Shown piece after piece: positions 51,493-63,905 of a DNA stretch of 64,000 nt (its first letter is position 1; every line of letters begins with the position of its first letter). Where the stretch lies: positions 3,878,822-3,942,821 of the forward strand of contig NC_135570.1 in NCBI RefSeq assembly GCF_964340395.1. Direction: 5' to 3'. The notes under the pieces are model-generated. The model saw only the letters and a program-made list of their open reading frames with translations. It was not told the DNA's origin and did no database searches. The position numbers were made by a program, and so were the translations under genes. The stretch comes from Glandiceps talaboti (taxonomy: Eukaryota; Hemichordata; Enteropneusta; Spengelidae).

Positions 51493-51726
51493 CTAAATAC
51501 TGCTAGAAGTGTTATCTGACAACTCTTGTGTTTGTGACTGAGTATGTATTACATAATGACGCCACGTGGGCTTGTATCTGTACGTGACGGCCTCATTCAG
51601 GTACCACGCATCCTCCTCCAGAGGCTTCTCGATCGTGCGATTGGCACCTTGAGACAGGTTGTTATGATGCCTGTTTGAGGTTACACTCACCTCGTTTATC
51701 CCAACCCTGTGTCTGCGTCACTTATT
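51493..51726 (-). other. GC-rich island with an open frame, unassigned
   Basis: A minus-strand frame of about 73 codons between stops (roughly 51726 to 51493) lies in a segment clearly richer in GC than its surroundings. It includes NRTIEKPLEEDAWYLNEAVT and YRYKPTWRHYV, with ordinary protein-like composition, no repeats, but no ATG. A donor-like CGAG|GTGAGT is on the same strand at the left part of the frame. I recognise no family. It could be an exon of an unknown gene, a fossil of a mobile element, or chance. Confidence 0.3.
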
Positions 51727-52517
51727 TCATTAATATATCGTTTATGTAGTCCAGCCCTGTCTTACTGCAACATGCAGCAAATATAACAAACACTTTCTGA
51801 ACTTTACATTTTACATGTGCACGTTCTTTAAAGTGTTTACATACATGTATAACAAGACTGGAAAGTTAATCCTAACAAAAATATCGGATAAAATTACAAT
51901 AAATCAGAACCTTGAGACTCCAAGCAAATGGAGTCTGTTTACAGATAGGAATTGTCTCACCCATACTAACCTAATGTTCAGATAGCATTCATTTCTTCTT
52001 ATTTATAAAACCATACAACCGTCACCATGCAAGCAGGAATAAGCAGAACTTGTTCCAAACAGGGATGGTAAACAAATAAATTGAAATTTCTAACACTTGG
52101 CACAGATGTTGGAAATACATGTATTACATACATTTCATCATTTGATAAGAATACTTTTGTGCATGGCCTCTTTACATATGAGGTTCATATTCATAAACTG
52201 TATGGCCTCTTTACATATAAGGTTCATATTCACAAACAAAACACCACCACCACCCTTGACAAAAACAGTGGGAGCAATCCCTAGTAAAAAGACGCGTACT
52301 GTTCAAGTTCCCTTGGCTTTTCATAAAAAGGATATAAAACTGTTCTTTTATACAAATGATGACATGTAATAGATGTCTCCATACACATACGAAGAGTCCA
52401 ACATGTATCAAGTGTTATTAATCCACATTTGTTCACTTTCCCTGTTTGCAACTTGTTACTGCTTGCATGGTGATGGTTGTATGAGTTGAACAACATGGTT
52501 GGAATGTGGTTACAATG

Positions 52518-52733
52518 AATAACACTGGATTAAAGCACTTTCTTTATGTGCTACACTTGTTTATAGCATTCATATCAAGTGTAAAAGTACACTGTTTCAA
52601 TTAGTTTATTTACAAGCTCAGCATGTGGTCAATTTAGCTAATGAAACAGTATACTTTTAAACTTGATATGGATGCTATAAATGATTGTGGTACATACAGA
52701 AAACGCTTTACTTTGGTGTTATGAGTTATATTA
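52518..52733. mobile_element. Foldback MITE, about 215 bp
   Basis: The arms AATAACACTGGATTAAAGC... and ...GCTTTACTTTGGTGTTATGA are inverted repeats of about 90 bases each, including TTATAGCATTCATATCAAGT and its complement. A lone arm of the same family is at 43291. No unambiguous target duplication. Confidence 0.8.
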
Positions 52734-52748
52734 AGCTACAGTCTATAA

Positions 52749-53125
52749 GCCTGTCCATACAACAAAATCTGCTCCGGATATGGATCCTGATCCACCTAGA
52801 TTAACCTGTCCATACCTATGGTTAATTCATATCTAATTCGAATTAACTGATCTGAATCAAAGCCTACTCTGTATGGTGGTTTCAATCTGGATCAAAGTAC
52901 TAGTAATTTGAATCTGATCGTGATCAGCTAGGCCTGGCGCGTACTCGAGTGAATTTGTTTGATAATAAGTAATCTGAATTGAAACTGTGGACAGGTACAC
53001 TAATGTAATTCAAACTGAATCCATCTTTCAATTTTTTAGTGTAGACAGAAAGTGGATTTGATGTGGGTTAAAGTGATCTGGATCAGTTTTAATTCAGATT
53101 GGATCTGGATCAGATAAGGGCAGGG
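52749..53125. mobile_element. Probable MITE rich in GGATC/GATCC words
   Basis: The left end AAGCCTGTCCATAC with GGATCCTGATCC nearby and the right end, inward, AAGCCCTGCCCTTATCTGA with GATCCAGATCC are imperfectly inverted. The interior repeats GATCTGGATCAG-like and GAATTCAAACTG-like motifs in both orientations. It abuts the foldback at 52518. Confidence 0.5.
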
Positions 53126-53342
53126 CTTGTGTGTATTACGCTGCTTTTTCAGGTTTTCATTTTTACCTTTTGTAGGGGAATTATGTAATTGGTTTCATAA
53201 CTATTCATGACTGTTTATAGACATCAAGTCTGTATACATGACACTGTCAATGATTAGTCAACACCTTATTCAGCTAACTACATGATTAGACACCTTGAAC
53301 TGTTTGCAATAAAGATTTAGTGTATTTTACAAAGGTAAATAT

Positions 53343-53670
53343 TAAAGCTACACAAGCTGTAACTAGAGTATATTTTTTTGACCAATGACATATTCATTGA
53401 AAATTGTTAACATATCAATAATTAGACATCGTACATATTAATTAGGGGTTGATTTTATCCAGAAGTAGTACAGTCACAGGTTGATATAATGATTACACTT
53501 GGGCACTGATTTAGGGTGTGGACTGAAAAATCAATTCAACTGTATTTATTGTACTAGTACCATATCATATGCACAGCTACACAAATATGCTTACCCAAAA
53601 GTGATTAAATACAGTTCAGGGTGTACAATATAATAACATCAAAAATTCAAAAATACCAATTATAGCTCTC
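53343..53670 (-). mobile_element. MITE of the CTGCACTAG family, copy 6
   Basis: Left end TTAAAGCTACACAAGCTGTA, interior ATCAATAATTAGACATCG and TTATCCAGAAGTAGTACAG, right end near AATTATAGCTCTCGC. It represents the uninterrupted form of the copy at 19.2 kb and is opposite to the copies at 2.7 and 35.6 kb. Confidence 0.7.
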
Positions 53671-54638
53671 GCTAATACCCATACCCATACCCTGGTATTG
53701 ACCTTTACAATATATATCTATTTTTCATAATGTTTTCCCTCCAAATAAAAGCTTCGGTCATGATTGTTTGGAGTTCACTTTGTCTGCCAGCTTGGCCATT
53801 CTACTCTGTGTTTCCCCCTTGACCACGTCGTAGTTCATGTACACACAGAATACATGTGCATGCATTATGTAACGCATTGCTTACGAGGGGTAACAAATGT
53901 TAATCCGAAAAGCCAAACAATTTGGAGAACTTGAATCTTCATCTCGGTCTGAGGATTATCACAGATAAAATGTGTTACTTCATGAATATTTATAGAGATG
54001 GACACCTAAAGGTCCTGTTTCCTTTGTTTTAAAATGTACCTATAAATGTCCACATTAGTGGAGACGGGTTCTAACATAATACCAGCATACAATGACCAAA
54101 TCACTGATTTTTACACGAAACTTAAAATAACCATAAAAGAAATCTCGGCTATAAATAATACATTTATCAATAGATGTGTCACTGTGGACATAATTGATAA
54201 CATGAACAGTCAGGATAATTTAAGTACCACTTGCTTCTATTCAAACTGATAAATAACCTATTAAGGCCATCTAATTTATCTAATGGGATAACAGGTCTGT
54301 AATCACAATTTTTTAAGTGGTACTATTACTTAAAAAACAATTTATAATGTTTACAGCTATGCATATCAAATACTGGAGTATTCATTAACTTTTTATAACA
54401 AAGTTCTTTCCTTATTTTAATAGCATTAAAATTAGACTAAATTTTTGGAATTATTTGATGGGTTCATAATTGAGTAATTATGAAGTGATTAAGTGTAATT
54501 ACTCGAATGCAGTCATATCTGGAAGGTGGAAAATAATTACAGTATCTCTTTTCAATACTAAGGATAGCCACGAATTGTGCCTGTCTGTCTCTCTGTTGTG
54601 TTTTACCTTTGTGTCAAGCAAGAAATGTTCTTTTTGTC

Positions 54639-54642
<4 letters not shown>

Positions 54643-54671
<29 letters not shown>

Positions 54672-54724
54672 TGTATGTATGTATGTATGTATGTATGTAT
54701 ATGTATGTATGTATGTATGTATGC
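54643..54724. repeat. ATGT microsatellite
   Basis: (ATGT)n with a single two-base slip (ATATGT). Confidence 0.97.
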
Positions 54725-55244
54725 ATATATATGATTTGTACATATGTATAATGCATGTGTACAGATGGACACACCTACATATGAATGTATGTCCTGTGTC
54801 TTGAAAGGGTGGTAAGTAGGTACAATCTAATGAGTTTTGCATGCATTTTACTGGGGTTCTAAACCCAATTACAGTAGCAGGTTTATGAAATCTTAATACA
54901 CATAATTTACCAGATTTATCTTCGTCTGTTACCACGGTTCCCAAACACTGCCATAAACACTTATGAATGTATGTATGTATACACATGTGTGTATAGCCAG
55001 TATTCAATACCTTTCAACAAATGTACATACATATAAAGGAGGTTTAAAAATGTCATTGGAATTTTTTCAAATTTATGGTAAAACTAATTGTTAACTATTA
55101 AAGACTTTGCAAACCTGTACATTAATGTCTTTAACATGATTGTGCCTCATGGACCAATTCCATTGCAAATCAAACTTCTCAAAATTTCTCAAAACTCTGC
55201 CATATGAAAGCTTATATTAGTTCTCTTCTTTTGAAATAACAGAA

Positions 55245-55400
55245 ATTTTCAGGTTTGCCATCTTTTTTTTGAGGAAATTTATAATGTTTTATTTTCCTAC
55301 AGAGTTAGTTACCACAATAGTTGGTGGCCATATTGGATTCTAAAATAACTGAATTATGATATCATTCTGACCTTTATTTCAAAAATTTGTCTGGTGACCC
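55245..55400 (-). repeat. Dispersed repeat related to 62.8 kb, inverted
   Basis: TTGCCATCTT, GGTGGCCATATTGGATTC and ATGATATCATTCTGACC are the reverse complements, with changes, of words at 62770-62910 (AAGATGGTGAAT, AGAATCCAATATGGC, TCAAATGATATCA). Confidence 0.65.
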
Positions 55401-56149
55401 CCTAATTTTTCCCATGATTTAAACTGAGAATGGGTAGGACTTTTCCTGAACATAATACATAATAAAATCAAAAGTTGAAATCTGTTATTTCTGAGGTGCA
55501 TTCTACATTACAGTATAGGACTGCGTCTATGGACTATATAACCACAAGTATTAAGGTTGAATTGTAAAGGTTACAGGGAAATAAGGAGATGTCCTTAATT
55601 GATTGGATATCAAACTGAACTCACAATTTAGAACCCTAATATGGATCTTGAACAAAAAAACAGACAAATCAAAACATATCAGCTGCTCAGAGCTATTAGG
55701 CCACGTACAGGCTAATGGTGCAGAGATCTTAGGTTCAATTACCCAAGGAAATACATTTACAATTTAATCATCTAATGACGACTCAAAGTAAGAAGCACTT
55801 TCTCTCTCTCAATTTCGATGTCTTGTATTTGTACACACTTGGATTATATAAGCTGTACAAACTCTAGTAAGTAAAATGTTCTTCCTACTTTTGTCACAGA
55901 AACAAGACAATAAGAATCATAGGAGTTGAAAAATTTGCAAAGAATTTTGATGAACCGGATAAAATCCTTATTTCGTTATTTCATGTCAAAATTCAAAATG
56001 GCCGCCAGACTTTACAATAAACTTCACGATATGTACATGTACATTTGGAAATTTAATAGAACCCTATATGGTCTTTTTCTTTTCTTCGAATGCAAACTTT
56101 CTGATAGCAAACCATTCCATGATTTCAGTAAATTTTGTATTTTGAATGT

Positions 56150-56320
56150 CGTACCTTTTATGATTTGAATTTTGTAATTTGAAGTTTATGAGATATCACT
56201 CCTTCATTTATTTGAATTTGGTAGATTGAATTTTCCGCCCGTTATGATTTGAATTTCATCATTTGAATTTTATGACCTTCATGATTTGAATTTTGTAATT
56301 TGAATGTTACAAAAATTCAC
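56150..56320 (+). repeat. Short degenerate tandem repeat ATGATTTGAATTTTGTAATT
   Basis: Around six units of 20-30 bp built on GATTTGAATTT and AATTTGAA. Confidence 0.7.
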
Positions 56321-56859
56321 TCCTTCAATAGATTTCTTCCATAAAAACATAATGCTGTCATCACTGCATGGTCAGCTGAATGTTACTAAGATGTTATGAC
56401 ATACAAACGTATACAATTCTCATGTAAAAAGAAGCATTTAATATACATAGTCAGAGAAAAGTGTGCCGCTGTCGTCGATGATGCATGAATTTATGCAAAA
56501 TTGAAAAGTGCTAGTCACGTCAGAAAGAAACTCTCAGAGGATTATTTCCACTTTCTATCCACCAACATCACAAAATTCAATCAACTTAGATTTGCCATTC
56601 ATATGGAAAAATCATAATGGTGTCACAAGAGGTGTTCAATATTGCATGTCTTCGATTTGATGACAAAATGGAATGATGGGCCATAGTGCATCGTAAAACC
56701 ATTAGGCTTGAATTCTTTACTAAGCATCTGGTAGACTTAGAATGACAATTCAAGGATTCTTTTAACCAAACTTGCCTGCCACATCCATTTAGATGCAGTA
56801 CTTGGACTCAACCTTTTCACCCTACTGTACAACTCTTTCAATCTCTCGCTCTTTTTTTG

Positions 56860-57320
56860 CTTCAATTGAAAAAGACATCTCTTTTTACATTTGTTTCACA
56901 AAAAGAAACTCAATTTGCTTTGTTTTCGGAGCAATGCACTACAGATACATAACAATGTTATAGATAATTTTAAATTGAATCTTACATTCTTGTGCGAATT
57001 TTGGAAAGGCGTCTCTTTACTTTTGCATTAGATTCCCAAAACAAGAAACATAATTTGGTAATTTTACAAGCATTACACTATAGATACATGATAATATTTT
57101 AAATAACTCTGGAAAGAAAACTTAACTTTTGCATTTGGTTCTCAAAAAAAGAAACTTACTTTGCTTGTTTTACAAGCATTGCATTATATATACAAGACAG
57201 TATGTTAAATAACTCTAAATTCTTTATATTTTTCAAAATATATCTTTTTACTTTTGAATTTGATTTTAAAATCAAAGTCAACTTACTACTTTTATAAGAA
57301 TTTCTCTCCAGATATATGAT
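56860..57320 (+). repeat. Minisatellite of about 115 bp, four degenerate copies
   Basis: Each unit has CTTTTGCATTTG.TTC, CAAAAAAAGAAACTTA, GCATTGCATTATA.ATACA and TTAAATAACTCT-like words, with identity falling towards the right end. Confidence 0.7.
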
Positions 57321-58458
57321 ATTAAACACATACTATTTTGGGGCAATTTTTTGCATCATATTTAAATGGTGCTCAAAGTATTTTACTTACTAAATAATAC
57401 TTAGCTATAACTTGCAATTGACTGAACTCAAACCTGGTAATGAAATGAAATTGAGTGAAATGCCAGGGTAACTTCAAATTTGTTTGCGAATGCGAACCTT
57501 TGTGTAAAGAGGCCATAGAACTGTTTGTACCAAATCATGAAATGTATGTATATACTTCCAGCATGCAGTGCCAAGTGTTATTCATCCAATTCTGTTTAGT
57601 TGTTTCCTTCCCTGTCTACAACAGGTGCCGTTACACTAGTCAACGCTTCAATGTCTACAGTTGTAAACATGTTTCTACTATGAGCGTGAAGAGATACCAG
57701 TGAATACAAAATGTCACCCTACAAGTGACAACAGATCGAGAACATTACAACGCTATAAAGCCTTCTAAAGAAAAGATTCAGAGACAAATACTGTATACCA
57801 TCTTTACTGTACATGAAACTTAAAGGCCCATAATTCAATCCCAGGTTCTGACATTATTGTTGTCTTATCACAGGAGCCGTAAGGATTATATACGATTATT
57901 ATTTTTGTTGAGGATCAATTTTTTCTACAGCTCTGCCAGACAACTGTTTTGCAAACCTAAATATTAATAGTAATCGAACACTGGCTTTTAAATGACCAAG
58001 AAATCTACATAGAGCTGAACTATGTACTTCTATGATACTGTCACTAAATGGGCAAAGATATATATGACTCTTTTTGCTGACCACAAAAATGTACACAACT
58101 TTTATGCTGTAATCTGTGAGCTTGTAAGAAATTCAAAGGGTGTATTTTTAAAAATTTGATCTGATTCTGACTTTAAATGTGGACTAAATCGAGAAAAATT
58201 TACTGTATCAGTTAAGATAAACATCAAGATGGATGTGTTCAGTGTAAGTCAAGAGGTCTTACCCATCAATGTATACAGTTTTGAAAATAAACAATTTTTA
58301 CATTGCCTGCCAGTCCCACTCCTGTAGTTTCAAAGATAACCTTTCAGGGACACTTTGCCCCATCAACTGTAAACTTTAACATGCCATCACATCAGGAGAC
58401 CTTTGTACAAACTTGACCTCAAAAATGACCTACTATCAAGTTTCTGTATCAGCTTTAA

Positions 58459-58734
58459 AGTGGCCATTATGGATGAGAATTGCGGTATTTATTTCGGATT
58501 TTTAATTCATAAAAAATATAATACATTGCAAAAAGGAAAGCATGTATAAAATGTTTTTTATTGTACATACAACTAACATTTTATACATTTCTAGTTTCTT
58601 GTGATTGGGTTACAAGCACGGCCTTGGTCTATGTTTATTGGGGGTTTATTCAGCTAGGAAAACCTGCTTAAGTTATTTTAAAACTTAAAATGCCAAAATA
58701 AATACCCGGCCCATTTATCATCCACATTGCCACT
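58459..58734. mobile_element. TTAA-flanked palindromic MITE, copy 3 (276 bp)
   Basis: Starts AGTGGCCATTATGGATGAG and ends ATCATCCACATTGCCACT, flanked by TTAA (58455-58458, 58735-58738). The centre GTATAAAATGTTTTTTATTG resembles the 27.5 kb copy, but the right half has diverged and is not a clean palindrome. Confidence 0.85.
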
Positions 58735-58789
58735 TTAATGTTCTTGACCACTCAGCAGTGCAGATTCTGGATGTCTGCTTGCCAGTAAG

Positions 58790-58896
58790 TCCACCCATCC
58801 ATCCATTCGTGTGTCTCTGCCTGCCCGCCCGCCTGCCCACCCACCTGCCCATCCCTCCGTCCCTCCATCCATCTGTCTGTCCATCTGTCCGTCTGA
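58790..58896. repeat. Imperfect CCNN tetranucleotide repeat
   Basis: Mixed CCAT, CCTG, CCCG, CCAC, CTGT and CCGT units with no single pure run, an aged array of the same kind as the GACA/GATG arrays. Confidence 0.8.
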
Positions 58897-59989
58897 GCAA
58901 GTAATGAGACTCTGCTATCATATATACATCAATACCACGTAGTTACGTTATCTGCTTTTACAAGAATATGTTCCAACTTGACCCGGATAAGTGGAAGAGT
59001 TATGCCATGAAATAAAAGTAATGGGATTCTCTTTCCAAACTATAATCACCATAGCATATCCATTCTCTTTGGTTAAGGCCTTTTATGCCTTTCAAAATGA
59101 TGGGCATGCTGCACAAGCTATGGAAAGAATTTAGTCTATTTTCACTGGTAATTCATTCATTACTTTTATCAGTCTAGTATTGCCTTTCTATTAAAGCCAC
59201 TGTTGGTTTTTTTTACTAGCATTTTTATTTTATATGATGAGTTATATCACTGTGTTGCAACGCTAAAACATCTGTAGACACTCTGTAATAAAGTATTACA
59301 TATACTGGCTATGACTACTATTTGTGTTATTTTGTTTTTAAAGACGATGTAAATGAAATAGTAGAAATATAATTATTGTAAACAACAGTGATGAAACAGG
59401 GTTTCAGTTTAATAGTCCTGTGTACAGACAGAGTATTAAGTTGGAACATCGTTCTGACAATGTCCCTATCCTTATTTATCCATACTGCATAGCACCAGGC
59501 AGGAAACCTGGGCTTGCTACAAAAGCCAGGAACTAAATAATTAACACACCCTGAGGTCAAATATGTGCAATAAATCGTCTACTATTTTTTACGTCTATTT
59601 GACTACAGAAGTTTCCACTCAATGACCAAAAGTAACAAGATTGGAAAATTTTCATAATTTCATGGTTGCAAACATCCAACTTTAATACACATACTGAACA
59701 GTGTATCCGATATGGCAGTGTACGTATACACTCAAATACAAAAAATGGGTACATTGAAAAATTACGAAAAGTTTCTATATCTAGATTTTTAGTCATCTGA
59801 GAGGACACTGTTTTTGTCCAAGAGATGTGAAATGGGAAGATATAGTTGATAGATTGCTACTATTTGATTGTTAGATCTGGCATACAAGTAGTATGTTTGC
59901 ATACTCCAAATGGGCATGTTGTAAAGTTTTCATGGGGTGGTGTTTAGGGACATTGTTAGAGTTGAGTCCTGTATCCGTATGCAAGCAGG

Positions 59990-60115
59990 ACTAGGTTTCA
60001 GTCATGGCCACCACTCCATAGGGTACACTTGTAGGACATCCCTCATCACCACTCTATACAGTACACTTGTACAACTTCAGTCATCATCACTCCATACATA
60101 CGATACTCTTCTAGG
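59990..60115 (+). repeat. Tandem repeat of about 50 bp, three copies
   Basis: Units with CACCACTC.ATA..GTACACTTGTA recur three times with substitutions. A second doublet nearby repeats TACCTGGGAGTCAATTTGTC within 60285-60345. Confidence 0.7.
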
Positions 60116-60394
60116 GCCTCAATATAATATTTTTAATTTATGAAATGAAATAATGTTACCTTTCATTCATTTCAGAATTTGTTAACATTTGCCAATTTTT
60201 GTTAATGTTGTTCCATATCCGATTGCAATCCATAACCATGAGCTACTCGTGAACAGATATGATCATGAAAATCCCTGCACCTGGGTGTCAGTTTGTCATT
60301 GTACAAAATCCCAGTACCTGGGAGTCAATTTGTCATTGTACAAAGTGTCATTTAATGTAATTTTAGATGTTTCCGTTTATTGTGTATTGTAACT

Positions 60395-60520
60395 GTAGTT
60401 TTTGCCAGTCGTCTTTCATTTCTATGTATATTTGTTTTTGGGGTCCACATTTATAGGTGTTTGTCTCCTGTGTGGACTACCTGACTTTTGTCAAAGTTAA
60501 ATAAATGAAAAAATAAATAA
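60395..60520 (+). mobile_element. 3' tail of a non-LTR retrotransposon, plus strand
   Basis: TTTTTGGGGTCCACATTTA, GTTTGTCTCCTGTGTGGACT and ACTTTTGTCAAAGTTAAATA end in tandem AAATAAATA, the form of a CR1/L2-class 3' end. No reverse transcriptase remains upstream. Confidence 0.5.
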
Positions 60521-60896
60521 ATACAATTTTTACTAATATTGGCAAGCACAGGTTTTACAGTTTCCTTTCTTCCAGAGGTGTTTACCAATGATTTCTTTAC
60601 AGTGTTAATGTTGTGCATTTGTAAGATGCAAACTATGAATTATTCACTCTTCGGTATTCCACTAAATCTTGTCTCAAAGCATTCTATAAATCTAGCAGGT
60701 TCATGAATTCCTGGGATGGTTTTATTGAAATTTGACACTCATAATAAGACTATAAATATTTACATGTCAGGTAAGGTGGGTATTCTGACCTTTTGTTTCT
60801 TACTTGAGTTGAGGTTCCCTACATCTTCCAATATTTACTGTTAAGATGCTATAATCCCAAGAAGCAGAATAAGGTGCTAATTTTTTCATTTTCATT

Positions 60897-60980
60897 TCAT
60901 CCGGACAAACTCCCCTTGGTGAGCAGTATCCGGACAAACTCCCCTTGGTGAGCAGTATCTGGACAAACCCCCCTTTGGTG
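60897..60980 (+). repeat. 29 bp tandem repeat, nearly three copies
   Basis: Unit ATCCGGACAAACTCCCCTTG then GTGAGCAGT; the first two are identical and the third has drifted. Confidence 0.95.
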
Positions 60981-61214
60981 ACCATAACTATTTTCTAAAC
61001 CACAGTGTATGTAGCTGGTTCCCTATATGCCTTCATTGCCTACCAACCTGAACTACCCTACCCACCATCATCTGAACATAAATATTTTCTGACCACATTG
61101 TACATTCTGCTGGTCTACTATATATATGCGTACACCTCATTGCACAATGACATGACCTGAAACAACCTGAACACTGCTCTGCACCCCCTCCCCCATACAA
61201 CATTATTACAGGTT

Positions 61215-61452
61215 GTTCAATAATTATAGACAGAATCTATAGATTATAGATGGTCTCTATAGATTATTGTAGATGTATCTATATATTATAGATGATACAT
61301 ATTATTATAGATGTATCTATACATTATAGATGGTCTCCATAGATTATTGTAGCGGTATCTATATATTATAAATGGTATATATAGATTATAGATGTATCTA
61401 GATATAATAGATGGTATATATAGATTATAGATGTATCTAGTTATTATAGATG

Positions 61453-61523
<71 letters not shown>

Positions 61524-61640
61524 ATGTATCTATATATTATAGATGGTATATACATAGATTATAGATGTATCCATGTATTATAGACAATATATATAGATTA
61601 TTATAGATGTATCTATACATTATTATAGATGGTCTCCATG
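61215..61640. repeat. AT-rich minisatellite around a long (AT)n run
   Basis: Units of ATTATAGATGTATCTATAT and TATAGATGGTATATATAGA alternate, with pure (AT)n at about 61456-61519. The units are near-palindromic and would extrude cruciforms readily. Confidence 0.93.
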
Positions 61641-62249
61641 AATTATTACACATATATTTTTCAAATATTGATATTCATATTACATCACATCGTATTGATG
61701 AGCTGGATAAAAAACAAAATCAAATCCCTACTCAATTCAGTCTCTGTTTAGAGATAATGGCACGAACACAGTTATCAATTATAAAACATATTTCATACAG
61801 TTTCCTGTTACTTATGAAATATTAATAATCCATCAATGCACATAAGAATTTATGAATGTTATATGGCTATTTTTTGGAACATGCTATGGGTTATTCTTGC
61901 TTGATATATGTACAACTGAGATACAAAGAAGTCATTTCAATATATGCGATTTTCAATATTAATACATCATTTCTGTATAAATAAACCATATAAGTGACGA
62001 ATTCGATTTTGCACTATAATTTTTTTTCAAAATATCCCGATTTTTTGTATAAATATTAATAACTTTCTTTAATCTAGGTGTGAGTTTTACATGCTGTTTT
62101 ATACATAGGGGTTTTTTAAATATTCATTACAACCAACATAATTTCTATCAATATTACATCGACAAAAGATAACTTGCCACCACGTTATAATGAAAAAATC
62201 AAATCCCATCATATCTAGGTGTTGACATTTGTGGTTTTAAGAAGACAAC

Positions 62250-62326
62250 GTACGCTACAACATTTACAAGTTGGGTCGGACTAAAACATTTACAAGTTGG
62301 GTCGTACTAAAACGTTTACAAGTTGG
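62250..62326 (+). repeat. 26 bp tandem repeat, three copies
   Basis: Units ACATTTACAAGTTGGGTCG followed by GACTAAA or TACTAAA, the third ending in TCTAAAG. Confidence 0.93.
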
Positions 62327-62397
62327 GTCTAAAGAAAGTCAAAGAATTTAAAGTATGTGAGAGTGAATGTTCATAAACTTGGAGTTCATAATTTTAG

Positions 62398-62520
62398 TAA
62401 TGAAAATTTCTATTCTGTCAAAGTCAAACATTTCTGGAAGCCAATCCCCAAATTTTCATTGTTGTCTAATCAGCATCATCAGGGGTGTACTACAATGGGC
62501 TATTGTCACATGTCTTGAAA
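62398..62520 (+). repeat. Dispersed repeat, copy near 62.4 kb
   Basis: TAATGAAAATTTCTATTC and CAGCATCATCAGGGGTGTAC match the segment at 7165-7245. Confidence 0.55.
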
Positions 62521-62851
62521 GAAATTCTGAGCAGAAATTTTCACTACTAAATTTAAAATGTCTAGAATTTCTCATTTTCAGTTTACACACAAACCTTTTC
62601 ACAAACATAGGACATTAGGATGTGCCAATCCACTCTGGGAAAGATTTCTCATTGTTTTTTCATTAATGTTGCATGCGAATCAGAAATAAAATCTGTTAGA
62701 CTTTTGCTTTAACTTTTCAGTCTCGGTTAAAAACAAGAAAAATGGGCATCACTGTAAATATTTTTGACATAGAAGTCAAATGATATCAAAATTCAGCCAT
62801 TTTAGAATCCAATATGGCTGCCGAATCCAATATGGCTGCCAACTACTGTGT

Positions 62852-63063
62852 TAAATCTATCAGAAAATAAAATAAAGAGTGTCAAATTCCTTGAAAACAA
62901 GATGGTGAATCTCCTAATTTGTTTTATTTATGTCAAAAGTACCAGGATCAGATATTCTAAATCTATCAGAAAATAAAATAAAGAGTGTCAAATTCCTTGA
63001 AAACAAGATGGTGAATCTCCTAATTTGTTTTATTTATGTCAAAAGTACCAGGATCAGATATTC
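62852..63063 (+). repeat. 106 bp perfect tandem duplication
   Basis: Copies 62852-62957 and 62958-63063 appear identical by eye apart from the junction. They contain TAAATCTATCAGAAAATAAA and AAGTACCAGGATCAGATATT. A separate 17 bp duplication (AATCCAATATGGCTGCC) lies just before at about 62808-62840. The identity means a very recent event or an assembly artefact. Confidence 0.95.
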
Positions 63064-63825
63064 CTATGACAAAAGTTTAGAAAAGTCTTAATAACTGATA
63101 TTCAAAGAAATTGTTCTCTTAGGCTCATTCTACCTTAATTTTCTCAACACAAGACAAACCCCATATAGAGATCTGTGCTCGAGTTATGAGCAGTACCATA
63201 AAGTGGAATAGCCTATCTCACTATTATGAAGGTATTAAACACAAATATCCTGCAATAGTACTATTTATCTCTCAAAATGAAGATCCCACGATAATATGTA
63301 CAAATTTGATAACATGCCATTCAAAATGAAAGATTACAGTATAAGATATTTTCTTAAGCTGTAATCTTTTAAAGTGTGTACGGTATTGTGATTACAATTC
63401 TCAATCTGAATCTGAAGCTGACAATTGATAATCTATATTACGTAGCCATGTTGTCTGGACACTTAATGTTCAGAAAGAATAGCTACTGCAGTTCTCTACA
63501 ATCTTTACAAAACTACTAGGGTATCTATGCATATTCTCTGTTCCAAGACAATAACTTGGTTTGTGCATGGTATAACAATATAACTTTCTCCATGGACTTA
63601 AATACAACCAGTGAAAAAATACCAGTGAATGAAGTGAGCCAGGAAAAGAATTCACATAGACACAAAATTAGGAAAACAACAACAATACACTTGATACAAA
63701 AACAACAGCGAGTGCCTTTGATATAGATTCATATCATGCTTTTGTCATTTTGTTATTAAAGAACTGTGGAGTTATAAATTTAACAGTAACAGTCATACTT
63801 TAGTAAACAGAGTCGTACGATCCTA

Positions 63826-63905
63826 GTCTCGGTTACCCAGCCTCTCTTCGCTTGGGGCTCTGCCTACGTGACCACCGCAAACAAGAGTCTGGGAAAACCA
63901 TGTTC
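63826..63905. repeat. GC-rich hairpin at the right edge, probable element end
   Basis: CTCGGTTACCCAGCCTCT and, inverted, AGAGTCTGGGAAAACCA flank a GC-rich segment. The motif CTCGGTTACCCAG resembles ends of interspersed repeats in invertebrate genomes, but only one copy is visible. Confidence 0.4.

Noticed and set aside
54603-55007. 134-residue minus-strand frame
   Set aside because: More than a third is HTYI repeat translation and the rest has no family I recognise.
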